The notes under the pieces: generated by a model
What the model saw: only the letters and a program-made list of their open reading frames with translations
Databases searched by the model: none
What the model was told of the DNA's origin: nothing
Program-made: the position numbers and the translations under genes
Part shown: positions 9,161 to 17,685 of the stretch, piece after piece
Numbering within the stretch: position 1 is the first letter of the stretch
How the letters are laid out: every line of letters starts with the position of its first letter
Assembly (NCBI GenBank): GCA_034722995.1
Contig: JAYEOL010000064.1
Coordinates: 1-37,056 of the forward strand
Length of the DNA stretch: 37,056 bases
Direction of reading: 5' to 3'
Origin: Candidatus Cloacimonadota bacterium
Lineage (GTDB): Bacteria; Cloacimonadota; Cloacimonadia; JGIOTU-2

Positions 9161-9223
9161 ATGAAAAAAAAGCAATTAATAATAAGCGACTCAAGTTTCG
9201 CAGAATATATTATAAAAGGTTAA
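9161..9223 (+). CDS. Short ORF with a very strong ribosome binding site, 20 aa
   Basis: AGGAGG sits eight bases before ATG 9161 and opens a 20-codon frame (MKKKQLIISDSSF at the start) that ends at TAA 9223, two bases before the next gene. It could be a leader peptide that couples translation to the Cache lipoprotein, or the stump of a truncated gene. Nothing supports a defined function. Confidence 0.3.
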   Translation: MKKKQLIISDSSFAEYIIKG

Positions 9224-9225
9224 AT

Positions 9226-10134
9226 ATGATTTTTTTAAGTAATTTTCATTCCTGTGAAACTTCAGTAAGTGGTTTACTAATAGTAGGATTACTAATATTT
9301 TTTCTCTCATCTTGCACAAGTAAGAAGCCAAAGAGTGAACTTACTCAAACCGAAGAATTGGTTTCTTTTGTCAATAAAGCAGTTGAATTGATAGAAAATG
9401 ACGGTGAAGATTGTTTTCCGGAATTCAGAAAGAAAGACAGTAAATGGTTTCACGATGACTTGTATATTTTCTTATGGGGTCTGGACGGAATGAGATATGT
9501 ATATCCACCAAACCTTCAAGGCGAAGGTAAAAATATGATTGGTTTAAAGGACATTAAGGGAAAACCTATCGGCAGATTAATTGTTGATGCAGCATCAGGC
9601 GAAAAGGGTGAAGGTTGGGTTCATTATCAATGGCCCAAACCAGAAGAAAAAGAACCATCTTGGAAAAGCACTTTCGTAAAAAGAGTAACGGCTCCATCTG
9701 AAAAAACATATCTTGTCGGAAGTGGTTTGTATAACCTTAAGATTGATAAGAGTTTCATTGTTGAAGAGGTTAATGATGTTATTGTTCTGATTAAAAAAGT
9801 TGGCATTTCAGCTCTTGACACAATAAAAGCAAAGGCAGGTAAGTTTATATTCTTAGATACCTATGTATTCATAAAAGATATTAAAGGTAACGAATTGGTA
9901 AATCCAGCTTTCCCGGAATTAGAAGGACAGAATTTATATGATTTGCAGGATTCTAAAGGAAAATATTTTATTCATGAGGAGCTTGAAACACTAAAAACTA
10001 AAGATGATTGCTGGATGGATTATATGTGGCCCAAACCAGGTGAAACAACACCCTCCAAAAAATTGGTTTATGTAAAAAAAGTAATTGTTGGACAAGATAC
10101 CTTAATAGTTGGAGCTGGCTATTTTCCTGAATAA
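9226..10134 (+). CDS. Lipoprotein with two tandem Cache sensor domains
   Basis: A 302-aa protein. Residues 17-29 are hydrophobic and end in the lipobox LSSC (cysteine near residue 29), so it should be lipid-anchored in the periplasm. Two homologous single-Cache domains follow (about 38-165 and 175-302). Each has a helix, a region around DLYIFLWGLDGMRYVYPPNLQGEG or DTYVFIKDIKGNELVNPAF, a DxxGK step, and a WxxYxWPKPxE(K/T)xPS motif followed by FVKRV/YVKKV and GSGLY/GAGYF. Cache domains bind small ligands. It sits 12 bases before a response-regulator phosphatase and may feed signals to that module. Confidence 0.8.
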   Translation: MIFLSNFHSCETSVSGLLIVGLLIFFLSSCTSKKPKSELTQTEELVSFVNKAVELIENDGEDCFPEFRKKDSKWFHDDLYIFLWGLDGMRYVYPPNLQGEGKNMIGLKDIKGKPIGRLIVDAASGEKGEGWVHYQWPKPEEKEPSWKSTFVKRVTAPSEKTYLVGSGLYNLKIDKSFIVEEVNDVIVLIKKVGISALDTIKAKAGKFIFLDTYVFIKDIKGNELVNPAFPELEGQNLYDLQDSKGKYFIHEELETLKTKDDCWMDYMWPKPGETTPSKKLVYVKKVIVGQDTLIVGAGYFPE

Positions 10135-10146
10135 TAAGGAGCATAA

Positions 10147-12579
10147 ATGAAGAAAATATTAGTAATAGACGACCAAATAGAGAGTCTTATCGCAATAAAG
10201 GATGTATTAACTTCGCAAATTTCAGAATGTGAAGTATTTACTGCTCAATCAGGACCAGAAGGGATTGAAAAAGCAAAGAAAGAATTACCTGATACTATTC
10301 TGCTTGATATTAAAATGCCTGAGATGGATGGATTTGAAGTTTGTAAACGACTTAAAACCGATGAAATTACAAAAAACATTCCAATTATTATAGAAACGGG
10401 AATATATACTGATTCAGAAACTCATATAAAAGCATTAAACCTTGGTGCTGATGCTTTTCTAACAAAACCTTTAGATGCAAGTAAACTTATTGCTCAAGTA
10501 AATGTAATGATTAGAATTAAAAAGAGCAATAGAGAACTTCAAAAGCAGAGAAATTATTTTGAGGCATTATTTAATAGTGCTCCTACTGCAATCGTCTCAT
10601 TAGATATGAATCAGAATATACTAAATATTAATCCTCAATTTGAATCTATTTTTGGATATCCTCTAAATGAAATAAAGGGAAAAAATATTGATAAATATAT
10701 CGTCCCAAAAGATAAATTGTCAGAAGCTATAAAGATTACAGAAAAAGTTCTTCAGGGAGAAACTTCAAAAACAGAATCAATAAGAAAAAGAAAGGATGGC
10801 TCATTAGTTCCTGTTACAATTGGTTTAGCTCCAATCCTTGTTGAAGGTAAGCAGGTTGGATTGTATGGAATCTATAGGGATATTACAGAAAGAAAGCATG
10901 CAGAACAAATCCAATCAGTGTTATATAACATCGCTAATGCCGTCCATACTACAAAGGAGATTAACGAATTATTGTCATCAATAAGGAATTATCTAAGCAC
11001 AATTATTGATACAACTAATTTCTATGTAGCTTTATACGGCAAAAAGACTAATACTATCTCCCTTCCCTATAATGTTGACGAAAAAGATAAATTCACTTCA
11101 TTCCCAGTTGGTAAAACTTTCACTTCTTATGTTATAAGAACTGGGAAACCTCTTCTTGCTACTGGTGAAGTACAAAATAATTTGGTTAAATCTGGAGAAG
11201 TAGAATTAATTGGAACACCCGCAAAGGTATGGCTTGGAGTTCCTTTAAAATTAGAAAGTGAAGTTATTGGTGTTATTGCTGTCCAGAGTTATACAGATGC
11301 TTCCTTGTATAATAAAAAGGATGTAGATATTTTGGAGTTTGTATCTAAGCAGATTGCTATTGCTATAGAGCGAAAAAAAGCTGAAAAAGCATTACAGATT
11401 GAAAAAGCATACTTTGAGCAACTTTTTGAAAGCTCACCTGAAGCAATCGTTCTCGTAGATAATGATAGTAAATTGCTTAAAGTAAACAAAGGATTTACAA
11501 AAATGTTTGGCTACACCCAGAATGAAGTTGCCAGAAAATCGATTGACGACTTAATAGCACCCGGAACTATACATAATGAGGCAGGTCGTTTAACAAAAGA
11601 TGTTGCAAAAGGAAAGGATATTGCTATTGAATCTATTAGAAGATGTAAAAATGGAAATCTAATCAATGTCTCTATACTTGGAACTCCTATTAATATTGAA
11701 GGTGGTCAAATCGCAGTATATGGAATTTATCGTGACATTACTGAACGCAAGCAAGCTGAAGAAGAAAGAGAAAGGCTTATTACAGAACTAACAGAAGCAA
11801 AGGGAACTATTGAAGAAAAAAACGAAAATATAATGAGTAGCATTAGATACGCCAAAAGAATCCAAAAAGCAATCTTACCTATAGAAAAAAGAATGTCTGC
11901 TGTATTAAAAGATTATTTTATCATTTTTAAGCCTCGAGATATTGTATCAGGTGATTTCTATTGGTTCAGTAAATTTGATGATAAAATCTTTATTGCAGCG
12001 GTTGATTGCACAGGTCATGGTGTACCCGGAGCTTTTATGTCTATGATAGGTAATTCACTTTTAAATAAGATTGTTAATGAAAACAAAATATTTAATCCAG
12101 CTAAAATTCTTGAGCAATTACATAAGGGAGTTCGTTTATCATTAAAGCAAGAAATGGGTGAAACAGATACCTCTGATGGAATGGATGTATGTCTTTGTAT
12201 GATTGAAAAAAGTAGAAATAAAATAACATTTGCCGGTGCGAAACGTCCTTTGTATTATATCAAAGATTCTGAACTTATTGAATTTAAAGGTGATAGAAAA
12301 CCTATTGGTGGAAGACAAAAGGAAGAGAAAAGAATATTTAAAAATAAAGAATTTACTGTATTAACAAGAAGTATGCTCTACCTTACAACAGATGGATTCG
12401 CAGACCAGTCCGATCCTAATGGTAATAAATTTGGTTCAAAACGGTTGAAAAAATTATTACTAAATATTCATAAATATAATTTAGATAAGCAAGAAAAGGC
12501 ATTAACAGAGGATTTGGATAGTTTCCAGAATGGTGAGCCACAAAGAGATGATATCTTATTAATGGGAATTAGGTTATAA
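10147..12579 (+). CDS. REC-PAS-GAF-PAS-PP2C (SpoIIE/RsbU-type) protein phosphatase
   Basis: An 810-aa soluble regulator, preceded by AAGGAG. The receiver domain (1-120) has D8, D9, phospho-acceptor D54 and K107. A PAS domain follows (about 135-255, ending DITERKHAE), then GAF (260-410), a second PAS (420-535, ending DITERKQAE), a coiled coil (535-575) and a PP2C phosphatase domain (575-810). Metal-binding motifs are intact: SGDFYW, AVDCTGHGVPGAFMS, TTDGFADQ and RDDI. The next two genes encode SiaB- and SiaC-like proteins, so this is the SiaA equivalent that should dephosphorylate the SiaC-like partner. Unlike Pseudomonas SiaA it has no membrane or HAMP region. Confidence 0.9.
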   Translation: MKKILVIDDQIESLIAIKDVLTSQISECEVFTAQSGPEGIEKAKKELPDTILLDIKMPEMDGFEVCKRLKTDEITKNIPIIIETGIYTDSETHIKALNLGADAFLTKPLDASKLIAQVNVMIRIKKSNRELQKQRNYFEALFNSAPTAIVSLDMNQNILNINPQFESIFGYPLNEIKGKNIDKYIVPKDKLSEAIKITEKVLQGETSKTESIRKRKDGSLVPVTIGLAPILVEGKQVGLYGIYRDITERKHAEQIQSVLYNIANAVHTTKEINELLSSIRNYLSTIIDTTNFYVALYGKKTNTISLPYNVDEKDKFTSFPVGKTFTSYVIRTGKPLLATGEVQNNLVKSGEVELIGTPAKVWLGVPLKLESEVIGVIAVQSYTDASLYNKKDVDILEFVSKQIAIAIERKKAEKALQIEKAYFEQLFESSPEAIVLVDNDSKLLKVNKGFTKMFGYTQNEVARKSIDDLIAPGTIHNEAGRLTKDVAKGKDIAIESIRRCKNGNLINVSILGTPINIEGGQIAVYGIYRDITERKQAEEERERLITELTEAKGTIEEKNENIMSSIRYAKRIQKAILPIEKRMSAVLKDYFIIFKPRDIVSGDFYWFSKFDDKIFIAAVDCTGHGVPGAFMSMIGNSLLNKIVNENKIFNPAKILEQLHKGVRLSLKQEMGETDTSDGMDVCLCMIEKSRNKITFAGAKRPLYYIKDSELIEFKGDRKPIGGRQKEEKRIFKNKEFTVLTRSMLYLTTDGFADQSDPNGNKFGSKRLKKLLLNIHKYNLDKQEKALTEDLDSFQNGEPQRDDILLMGIRL

Positions 12580-12651
12580 AATCTTTACAGGATTATTAAA
12601 CCTTGTCAATTTGTGTATTAATTTTGATTATATAAAAGAAAGGATTTATTA

Positions 12652-13212
12652 ATGATTAAGTTAAATCTGTTTGAATATTACAAACAAATGAGCAAGAATA
12701 AAATCGTTTTTGCATATAAAGGAACTATTTCTCAAGATGTTTTGGTAGAATTAGCAGAATTAGTTAAGGATAAATTATTTTCCAGCTCAGAACAACGAAA
12801 CACGATAAAAAAGGTTTTTGCAATTTTTATAGAACTTGCTCAAAACATTTTGCACCATTCTGCAGAAAAAGTATCTATAAAAAGAGCTGATAAAAAAATC
12901 GGAACTGGAATAATCGTCGTAAGTGAAACAAGTGACTATTATACAATTACATCTGGAAATTTAGCAGAAAGAGAAAATTTATTAGATGTTATAAAAAGAT
13001 GTGATTTTATTAACTCCCTTAATGCAGTAAAATTAAAAGAATATTATAAAGAGCAAAGAAGCCTCCCCTTTAAAAAGGGAGCTTCTGGACCAGGTTTAGG
13101 ATTAATTGATATAGCAAGAAAATCAAAAAATCCACTTGAATATGATTTTAATCCTGTTGATAATTCATATTCATTTTTGATATTATCAGCACAAGTTGGA
13201 AAGGTTAGCTAA
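12652..13212 (+). CDS. SiaB-family protein kinase (DUF6272, GHKL fold)
   Basis: A 186-aa protein preceded by AAAGGA. The N-box FIELAQNILHHS (about residues 61-72) and the later glycine-rich GPGLGLIDIARKS (about 147-159) are the ATP-site motifs of the GHKL fold as seen in DUF6272/SiaB proteins. In Pseudomonas, SiaB phosphorylates SiaC on a threonine. The stop is immediately followed by the ATG of the SiaC-like gene, so the two are translationally linked. Confidence 0.85.
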   Translation: MIKLNLFEYYKQMSKNKIVFAYKGTISQDVLVELAELVKDKLFSSSEQRNTIKKVFAIFIELAQNILHHSAEKVSIKRADKKIGTGIIVVSETSDYYTITSGNLAERENLLDVIKRCDFINSLNAVKLKEYYKEQRSLPFKKGASGPGLGLIDIARKSKNPLEYDFNPVDNSYSFLILSAQVGKVS

Positions 13213-13587
13213 ATGAAAAATCTATATCTCCCAAAAACGAAATATACACTTGAGGTCAATTTTGATGTAAAAAAGAGAATATTTGAAATGACTGGAGCCT
13301 CTTATCCTGAAAATGCAATGGAATTCTTTCAACCTATTTTTGACTATATCCAATCATATATTACTAAAATTCGTAAACCAATAAATCTCAATCTGAAAAT
13401 AAATTACTTAAATACAAGCTCCACAAAATGTCTTATTGATATTCTGGAAATGTTAGACCAACATAACAATGACTTTGGTAATGTTACGATAAATTGGTAT
13501 TATGATAAAGATGATGAAGATATACAAGAAATGGGCGAAGACCTGTTAGAAGATTTTGATTTACCAATCAATTTAATATCATATTAG
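13213..13587 (+). CDS. SiaC-family regulatory phosphoprotein (DUF1987)
   Basis: A 124-aa protein. YLPKTKYTLEVNFD at the start and the central LKINYLNTSSTKCLIDIL fit the DUF1987/SiaC family, whose fold resembles anti-sigma-factor antagonists. Threonine 68 in NTSS aligns by motif with the T68 phosphosite of Pseudomonas SiaC. It should cycle between a kinase (upstream gene) and a phosphatase (two genes upstream), controlling a downstream partner. It starts one base after the SiaB-like stop. Confidence 0.88.
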   Translation: MKNLYLPKTKYTLEVNFDVKKRIFEMTGASYPENAMEFFQPIFDYIQSYITKIRKPINLNLKINYLNTSSTKCLIDILEMLDQHNNDFGNVTINWYYDKDDEDIQEMGEDLLEDFDLPINLISY

Positions 13588-13593
13588 AATTCT

Positions 13594-14055
13594 ATGATTG
13601 AAAACAATAAAAAGAATCACTATCAAATTTTTGAAAAAGAACTGAGCGTTCTTGAAGAAGCTAAAAAAATTTTATCACTATCTGTAACTAAAGATGAGAT
13701 TATAGAAAGATATTCTTTAATAATTAACAAATATGAAAAATTACTTAAATTGATTGTAAAAGTTACAAGAATTAGCGATAGAACTGAAAATAAACTAATT
13801 AAAGCAAATGAAAAAATAGAAAAGCAGAATAGAGAATTAGAAAAAGCAATATCTGAAATAAAAACTCTACGAGGTATTCATCCTATTTGCTCTTACTGTA
13901 AAAAAATCCGCGATAGCGATGGAAGATGGGTACAAATTGAACGCTATATTCATAAACATTCTGAAGCTGAATTTAGCCATGCTATCTGCCCGGAATGTAT
14001 GAAAAAAGTGTATCCCAAACAATATAAGAAACTAAAAGAAGAGGGAAGAATCTAA
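13594..14055 (+). CDS. SiaD-like coiled-coil protein with zinc-ribbon-like tail in place of GGDEF
   Basis: A 153-aa protein six bases after the SiaC-like gene. Residues 1-92 are a helical coiled coil (YEKLLKLIVKVTRISDRTENKL) like the N-terminal SiaC-interacting part of SiaD diguanylate cyclases. No GGDEF domain follows. Instead residues about 95-145 carry HPICSYCKKIRDSDGRW and FSHAICPECMKKVYP, a CxxC...CxxC tail often found at the C-terminus of bacterial PAS/response-regulator proteins and likely to bind zinc. The output is therefore not c-di-GMP synthesis; what it does is unknown. Confidence 0.75.
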   Translation: MIENNKKNHYQIFEKELSVLEEAKKILSLSVTKDEIIERYSLIINKYEKLLKLIVKVTRISDRTENKLIKANEKIEKQNRELEKAISEIKTLRGIHPICSYCKKIRDSDGRWVQIERYIHKHSEAEFSHAICPECMKKVYPKQYKKLKEEGRI

Positions 14056-14226
14056 GAATAATAAATTTTGATGTAACTGGCAAAAAATCATTGGCTTGCT
14101 TAATTACACTGGAAAATTCATTAATGTCTTCCCTCACGAATTATTTATTCATATTAAATTTCAAAAAAACTTGATTTTTTTACCAAGCCTTTTCAAAATA
14201 TTACATATAAAATTTAGGAGACAACA

Positions 14227-14622
14227 ATGAGTGTAAGAAGCGAAGTATTTAAATGGCTTGAAAACCATCCAGACCAGGCAATCAAAAAAGGATTTGACTC
14301 CAACACTGAATTAAATAAAGCTTTTCCTGACCAAAATATCAAACTACTCTCTAAATACAAAATTCAGTATAATGAAGAAAAAAAGCGAGAAATACCAATT
14401 AAGACAAAAAAACAAAAACCACCTATAGAACCAAAACCTAAACCTGAAATTAAAATTACTCCACAAAAAGAATCTATCAAAATAAACATTAACTTTACTG
14501 ACTTTCTGAAAAAAGTAATAAAAAAGAATAAAAAAACTATTTTATTATGTGCTGTTGGAATTTTGTTATTGCTACCGCTTTTTCTAAAATTCAAATCTAT
14601 TAGAAACTCGCACAAGAAATAG
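14227..14622 (+). CDS. Hypothetical tail-anchored protein, 131 aa
   Basis: AGGAG precedes ATG 14227. Residues 1-50 form a small helical domain (VRSEVFKWLENHPDQAI) that may be a winged-helix-like or regulator-binding fold. Residues 51-85 are a Lys/Pro-rich linker (PPIEPKPKPEIK), and a single membrane helix lies at about 104-121, close to the C-terminus. The pattern suggests a cytoplasmic domain tethered to the membrane by its tail. I do not recognise the family. It is separated by about 170 bases from the signalling operon. Confidence 0.6.
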   Translation: MSVRSEVFKWLENHPDQAIKKGFDSNTELNKAFPDQNIKLLSKYKIQYNEEKKREIPIKTKKQKPPIEPKPKPEIKITPQKESIKININFTDFLKKVIKKNKKTILLCAVGILLLLPLFLKFKSIRNSHKK

Positions 14623-14677
14623 AATCAATAGTTGCCTGATAACATTAGACCGTTGCAAAAATTTTCAGTTTGCCCAT

Positions 14678-14800
14678 AGATAGATCTGTGGGCTTCTATC
14701 TAGCGTGCAAACGGTAAGATAAATAGAATAGAAACCCATAACTTTAGTTATGGGTTTTAACCAACAAATACAAAAATTAACCGTTTTAACGGTTTCTTTA
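14678..14800. terminator. Cluster of three hairpins after the tail-anchored gene
   Basis: Three inverted repeats lie in the 280-base gap before the cupin gene: GCCCA/TGGGC near 14678-14700, AACCCATAAC/GTTATGGGTT (14733-14756, 10-bp stem, followed by TTAA), and AACCGTT/AACGGTT (14779-14794, followed by TCTTTA). One or more may terminate the upstream transcript. The second also looks like a small dispersed repeat. Confidence 0.5.
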
Positions 14801-14903
14801 AGTGGACTCATATCTTTTATAAGAGAAAAATGTCTAACATCAGAATCATCATAATATAAAACCAAAAAGATTGTCTGGAATAAATTAGAAAAATACTAAA
14901 ACC

Positions 14904-15239
14904 ATGAAAAACTTACTAAAAACACATAACTTATTTTCCCGCTTTCCAAAATCTATATCTAAAGAAATCTTTGAAACTCTACTTAAAACTGAATCATTTA
15001 AATTAGAAAGGATAATTTCAACAGGTCAATCAACTACTGCTAAGAAATGGCTAAATCAGGATACAAATGAATGGGTAATTTTACTAAAAGGAGGTGCTGG
15101 ATTGTTGTTCAAAGAAAAAAATAAAATTCTTACGATGAAACCTGGAGATTATATTCATATTCCTGCTCATAAATTGCATAGAGTTGAATGGACAGATAAA
15201 AACGAACCCACGATTTGGTTAGCTCTCCATTATCAATAA
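14904..15239 (+). CDS. Small cupin-domain protein
   Basis: A 111-aa single-domain cupin. Beta-strand motifs ILLKGGAGLLFK and MKPGDYIHIPAHKLHRVEW match the second half of the cupin barrel (PGDxxxxPxxxxHxv), with metal-ligand histidines at the IPAHKLHRV segment. The glutamine/glutamate and first histidine pair of the canonical motif 1 is weak (TTAKKWLNQDTNEWV), so metal binding is uncertain. The reaction and substrate are unknown. Confidence 0.8.
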   Translation: MKNLLKTHNLFSRFPKSISKEIFETLLKTESFKLERIISTGQSTTAKKWLNQDTNEWVILLKGGAGLLFKEKNKILTMKPGDYIHIPAHKLHRVEWTDKNEPTIWLALHYQ

Positions 15240-15545
15240 TCATATAAAGTTGTTCATAAAAATATAAGGTAAACTGCCAGGTCCTCTCTAAAAAGAGGGG
15301 ATTTAGGCGTGCCCCGTAAGGAAGGATGATCCCAGTTGGATAAGAAGAAAATCCAACGGGGTAAACCGTATCGGTGGTATGTTAATATGAGATATTTCTA
15401 TTTTTACACAGCCTTTTCAGTTGTGGGAAAAATAATCTAATAAACATATTTTAACCATTTTATCGGTCTCAGCGTCCAGAGGGAATGGTTTTTATAGTAA
15501 ACTCAATTATAATTAAAAACATTGCAAAATAAATAATTTCTTAAA
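15240..15545. repeat. Gene-free stretch with dispersed repeat copies
   Basis: No ORF of note. It contains CCCAGTTGGAT/ATCCAACGGG (15331-15360), related to a hairpin at 28508-28535, and a hairpin AACCATT/AATGGTT (15453-15490) whose loop (15462-15484) matches 20 of 23 bases of a segment at the end of the TerB-like gene (35720-35742). Confidence 0.55.
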
Positions 15546-15549
15546 TAAA

Positions 15550-15580
15550 TTGACAATATATTTATATTTTTAAAATAAAT
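15550..15580 (+). promoter_or_regulatory. Candidate sigma-70-type promoter for the slipin gene
   Basis: TTGACA at 15550-15555 is followed by AT-rich DNA with TAAAAT/AAATAA at about 15-17 bases, and lies 49 bases before the slipin ATG. In DNA this AT-rich the -10 is not unique. Confidence 0.35.
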
Positions 15581-15603
15581 CTCAATAAAGAATGGAGGAA
15601 AAA

Positions 15604-16410
15604 ATGAGTATTAATGTCCTTATTATTATCATAATTCTGGCTCTGATTATTCTGACCAAAGCTATTAGAATTGTCAGAGAATATGAACGAGGTGTAGTTT
15701 TCCGTCTCGGAAGGCTATTGAGAGCTAAAGGTCCAGGTTTGTTTCTGCTGATACCTTTCATAGACAAGATGGTGAAGGTTGAGCTTAGAACCGTTACAAT
15801 GGATGTGCCACCACAAGACATTATAACAAAAGATAATGTGCCTGTTAAGGTTAATGCTGTTGTGTATTTTCGTATTCTCAACCCAGAAGATGCGGTTGTA
15901 AAAATTGAAAACTACTATCAGGCTACCTCACAGATTGCACAGACCACTCTTAGAAACATTCTGGGAAAATCCGAACTTGATGACCTACTTTCCCGCAGAG
16001 AAAAAATCAGCCAGGAATTACAAAAAGTAATTGATGAGCAAACTGACCCCTGGGGTATTAAAGTTAGTGTTGTTGAAGTAAAAGATGTAGAACTTCCATC
16101 CACAATGCAAAGGGCAATGGCAAAACAGGCAGAAGCAGAAAGAGAGAGAAGAGCAAAGGTTATTCATGCAGAAGGAGAATTCCAGGCTTCTGCAAAACTT
16201 GCACAAGCAGCTGATGTTCTCAGTAAAAATGCTGCATCTATACAGTTAAGATTCTTACAAACCCTTACTGAAATTTCATCAGAAAAGAATTCAACAATTA
16301 TTTTTCCAATCCCAATTGACTTGTTGAAATCATTTATGGAAAAAGGCAAACTCCCAGTTGATTTAATGAGGTCAGTTATGGAAAAAACTGGCAAAAACAA
16401 AAAGGAATAA
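15604..16410 (+). CDS. Slipin / stomatin-like SPFH (band 7) membrane protein
   Basis: About 268 aa. I chose ATG 15604 because the GGAGG at 15594-15598 lies just before it; the ATG at 15592 contains that site. An N-terminal hydrophobic segment (about 4-20) is followed by the band 7 domain: [68 protein letters not shown], then a charged coiled coil ([21 protein letters not shown]). These proteins build membrane microdomain scaffolds and often pair with NfeD proteases; no NfeD gene is present here. Confidence 0.92.
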   Translation: MSINVLIIIIILALIILTKAIRIVREYERGVVFRLGRLLRAKGPGLFLLIPFIDKMVKVELRTVTMDVPPQDIITKDNVPVKVNAVVYFRILNPEDAVVKIENYYQATSQIAQTTLRNILGKSELDDLLSRREKISQELQKVIDEQTDPWGIKVSVVEVKDVELPSTMQRAMAKQAEAERERRAKVIHAEGEFQASAKLAQAADVLSKNAASIQLRFLQTLTEISSEKNSTIIFPIPIDLLKSFMEKGKLPVDLMRSVMEKTGKNKKE

Positions 16411-16518
16411 ACTGACCAATATCTAGAAAGGTAAGTTAAAATCACTTAGAATCAAGAGGGTGGTCTATAGGTATTGCTATAACTAAAATACCGCATAATC
16501 AAACCAATAGGAGAAATT

Positions 16519-16776
16519 ATGGAAAAAGAGATAGGTAAAGTTATCCATTTCTGGGGTCATATCTCGGTTGCAGGAATTGACCTCACAAAAGGTGAACTTA
16601 AAATCGGGGATACAATCCATATTAAAGGACATACCACTGATTTCACTCAGAGAGTAGATTCAATTCATATTGAAGAGAATGCTATTGAAAAAGCAAAAAT
16701 TGGCGATTCCATTGGAGTTAAAGTTAAAGAGCATGTCCACCAGCATGATACGGTCTATCTTGTAATAGAGGAATAA
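16519..16776 (+). CDS. Translation elongation factor-like (EF-Tu domain 2-like) protein
   Basis: An 85-aa protein preceded by AGGAGA. The whole length is a small beta-barrel: VIHFWGHISVAGIDL, GELKIGDTIHIKG, VDSIHIEENAIEKAKIGDSIGVKV and a final TVYLVIEE. This is the pattern of stand-alone EF-Tu domain 2-like proteins, without any GTPase domain. Its role is not known. A second copy of its last codons and downstream bases occurs at 17751-17780, behind a cassette. Confidence 0.8.
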   Translation: MEKEIGKVIHFWGHISVAGIDLTKGELKIGDTIHIKGHTTDFTQRVDSIHIEENAIEKAKIGDSIGVKVKEHVHQHDTVYLVIEE

Positions 16777-16817
16777 GAAAGAGAAAACGACTTTCATTTA
16801 CCCGACTATAGCAAGAA

Positions 16818-16882
16818 TAAACGCAACAAAAGTGTGTCTATGCACCTGTTTTAGGTAGCATAGATGCAATATTGCGTTTATA
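16818..16882. repeat. Nested inverted repeat before the nucleotidyltransferase cassette
   Basis: ATAAACGCAA near 16818 pairs with TTGCGTTTAT near 16882. Inside it TCTATGC pairs with GCATAGA and ACCT with AGGT around a GTTTT loop. The long folded structure ends about 50 bases before the cassette ORFs. It recalls attC-type recombination sites in shape, but the conserved core triplets are not clear. Confidence 0.5.
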
Positions 16883-16934
16883 TAATTGTTAGCTTTCATG
16901 CTTAGGTAGATAAGACAAAGGTTGTGCGGGAATT

Positions 16935-17150
16935 ATGGATATTAAAAACCGTCCAAATCATAGGATATATATTCAAGTGCTTCGTGAAATGTCTCCTGAA
17001 AAAAGGTTGCTTAAGGCATTTGAGTTGTCTGAATTTGCCAATCAACTTTTTACTTATGGATTACATAAGAGGTTTCCAAAACTTTCAGGTGAAGAGTTCA
17101 AAAAAATACTTTTGGAGCGTCTCGATAAATGTCACAACAGGAATTATTAA
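16935..17150 (+). CDS. Small conserved protein paired with a nucleotidyltransferase, 71 aa
   Basis: A 71-aa basic protein (MDIKNRPNHRIYIQVLREMSP at the start), mostly helical, with FELSEFANQLFTYGLHKRFPKLSGEEFKKILLERLDK. It overlaps the following nucleotidyltransferase frame by 22 bases. Small partners encoded before nucleotidyltransferases often act as antitoxin-like or accessory subunits; here this is only inferred from position. The ribosome binding site is weak. Confidence 0.6.
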   Translation: MDIKNRPNHRIYIQVLREMSPEKRLLKAFELSEFANQLFTYGLHKRFPKLSGEEFKKILLERLDKCHNRNY

Positions 17151-17685
17151 AGAAGGTTATTCAAGCCCTCAATCAAGCTGGAATCCAATATATGATAACA
17201 GGTTCTGTCGTTTCAAGCTTGCAAGGTTCACCCATGACATAGATATGGTCGTTGCTATTCAAAGCCTGAATGCTAATGAATTAGTTGAAGCTTTTCCGCC
17301 ATCTGATTTTTACTTAGATAAAGACAGCATTCGTGATGCGATTAACAGACGAAGTATGTTCAATCTAATTGACTTAAAGGATGGAGATAAAGTTGACTTT
17401 TGGATATTGACCGACGAACCCTTTGACCAGTCACGTTTTCCACGTAGGTATAGGGAGGAATTTATGGGGCTAAAAATGCAAGTTTCGAGTCCAGAGGATA
17501 CAATCTTAGCCAAATTGAGATGGGCAAAGCTTTCCGGTGGAAGTGAAAAACAATTTACCGATGCCCTACGAGTTTATGAAGTACAATATGGGAGATTAGA
17601 CATAGATTATCTGGAACATTGGGTAAAGAAATTAGATGTTGAATCATTATGGAAACGGCTAACTGATAAGGCGAAAACAGGATAA
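17129..17685 (+). pseudogene. Frameshifted nucleotidyltransferase (AbiEii-like fold)
   Basis: From ATG 17129 the frame reads MSQQELLKKVIQALNQAG then YMITGSVVSSLQGSPM and stops at TAG 17240-17242. The expected continuation THDIDMVVAI, which carries the catalytic Asp pair of the nucleotidyltransferase fold, is found from 17230 in another frame and runs to 17685 (KVDFWILTDEPFD, SSPEDTILAKLRWAKLSGGSEKQF). A small deletion between GSP and THDID, where the family normally has an Arg and another residue, explains the break. Together the pieces make a full-length-sized protein of about 185 residues, so inactivation looks recent, or a sequencing error is possible. Confidence 0.7.

Noticed and set aside
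16164-16445. Minus-strand ORF of 93 codons
   Set aside because: Shadow of the slipin gene; no start signal.
16818-16882. True integron attC site
   Set aside because: The hairpin shape fits, but the GTTRRRY/RYYYAAC cores are not clear on both sides and no integrase gene is in the window.
16924-17685. Single 253-aa protein
   Set aside because: Its first 100 residues are an out-of-frame reading of the small partner gene and the nucleotidyltransferase start; a frameshifted gene explains the region better.
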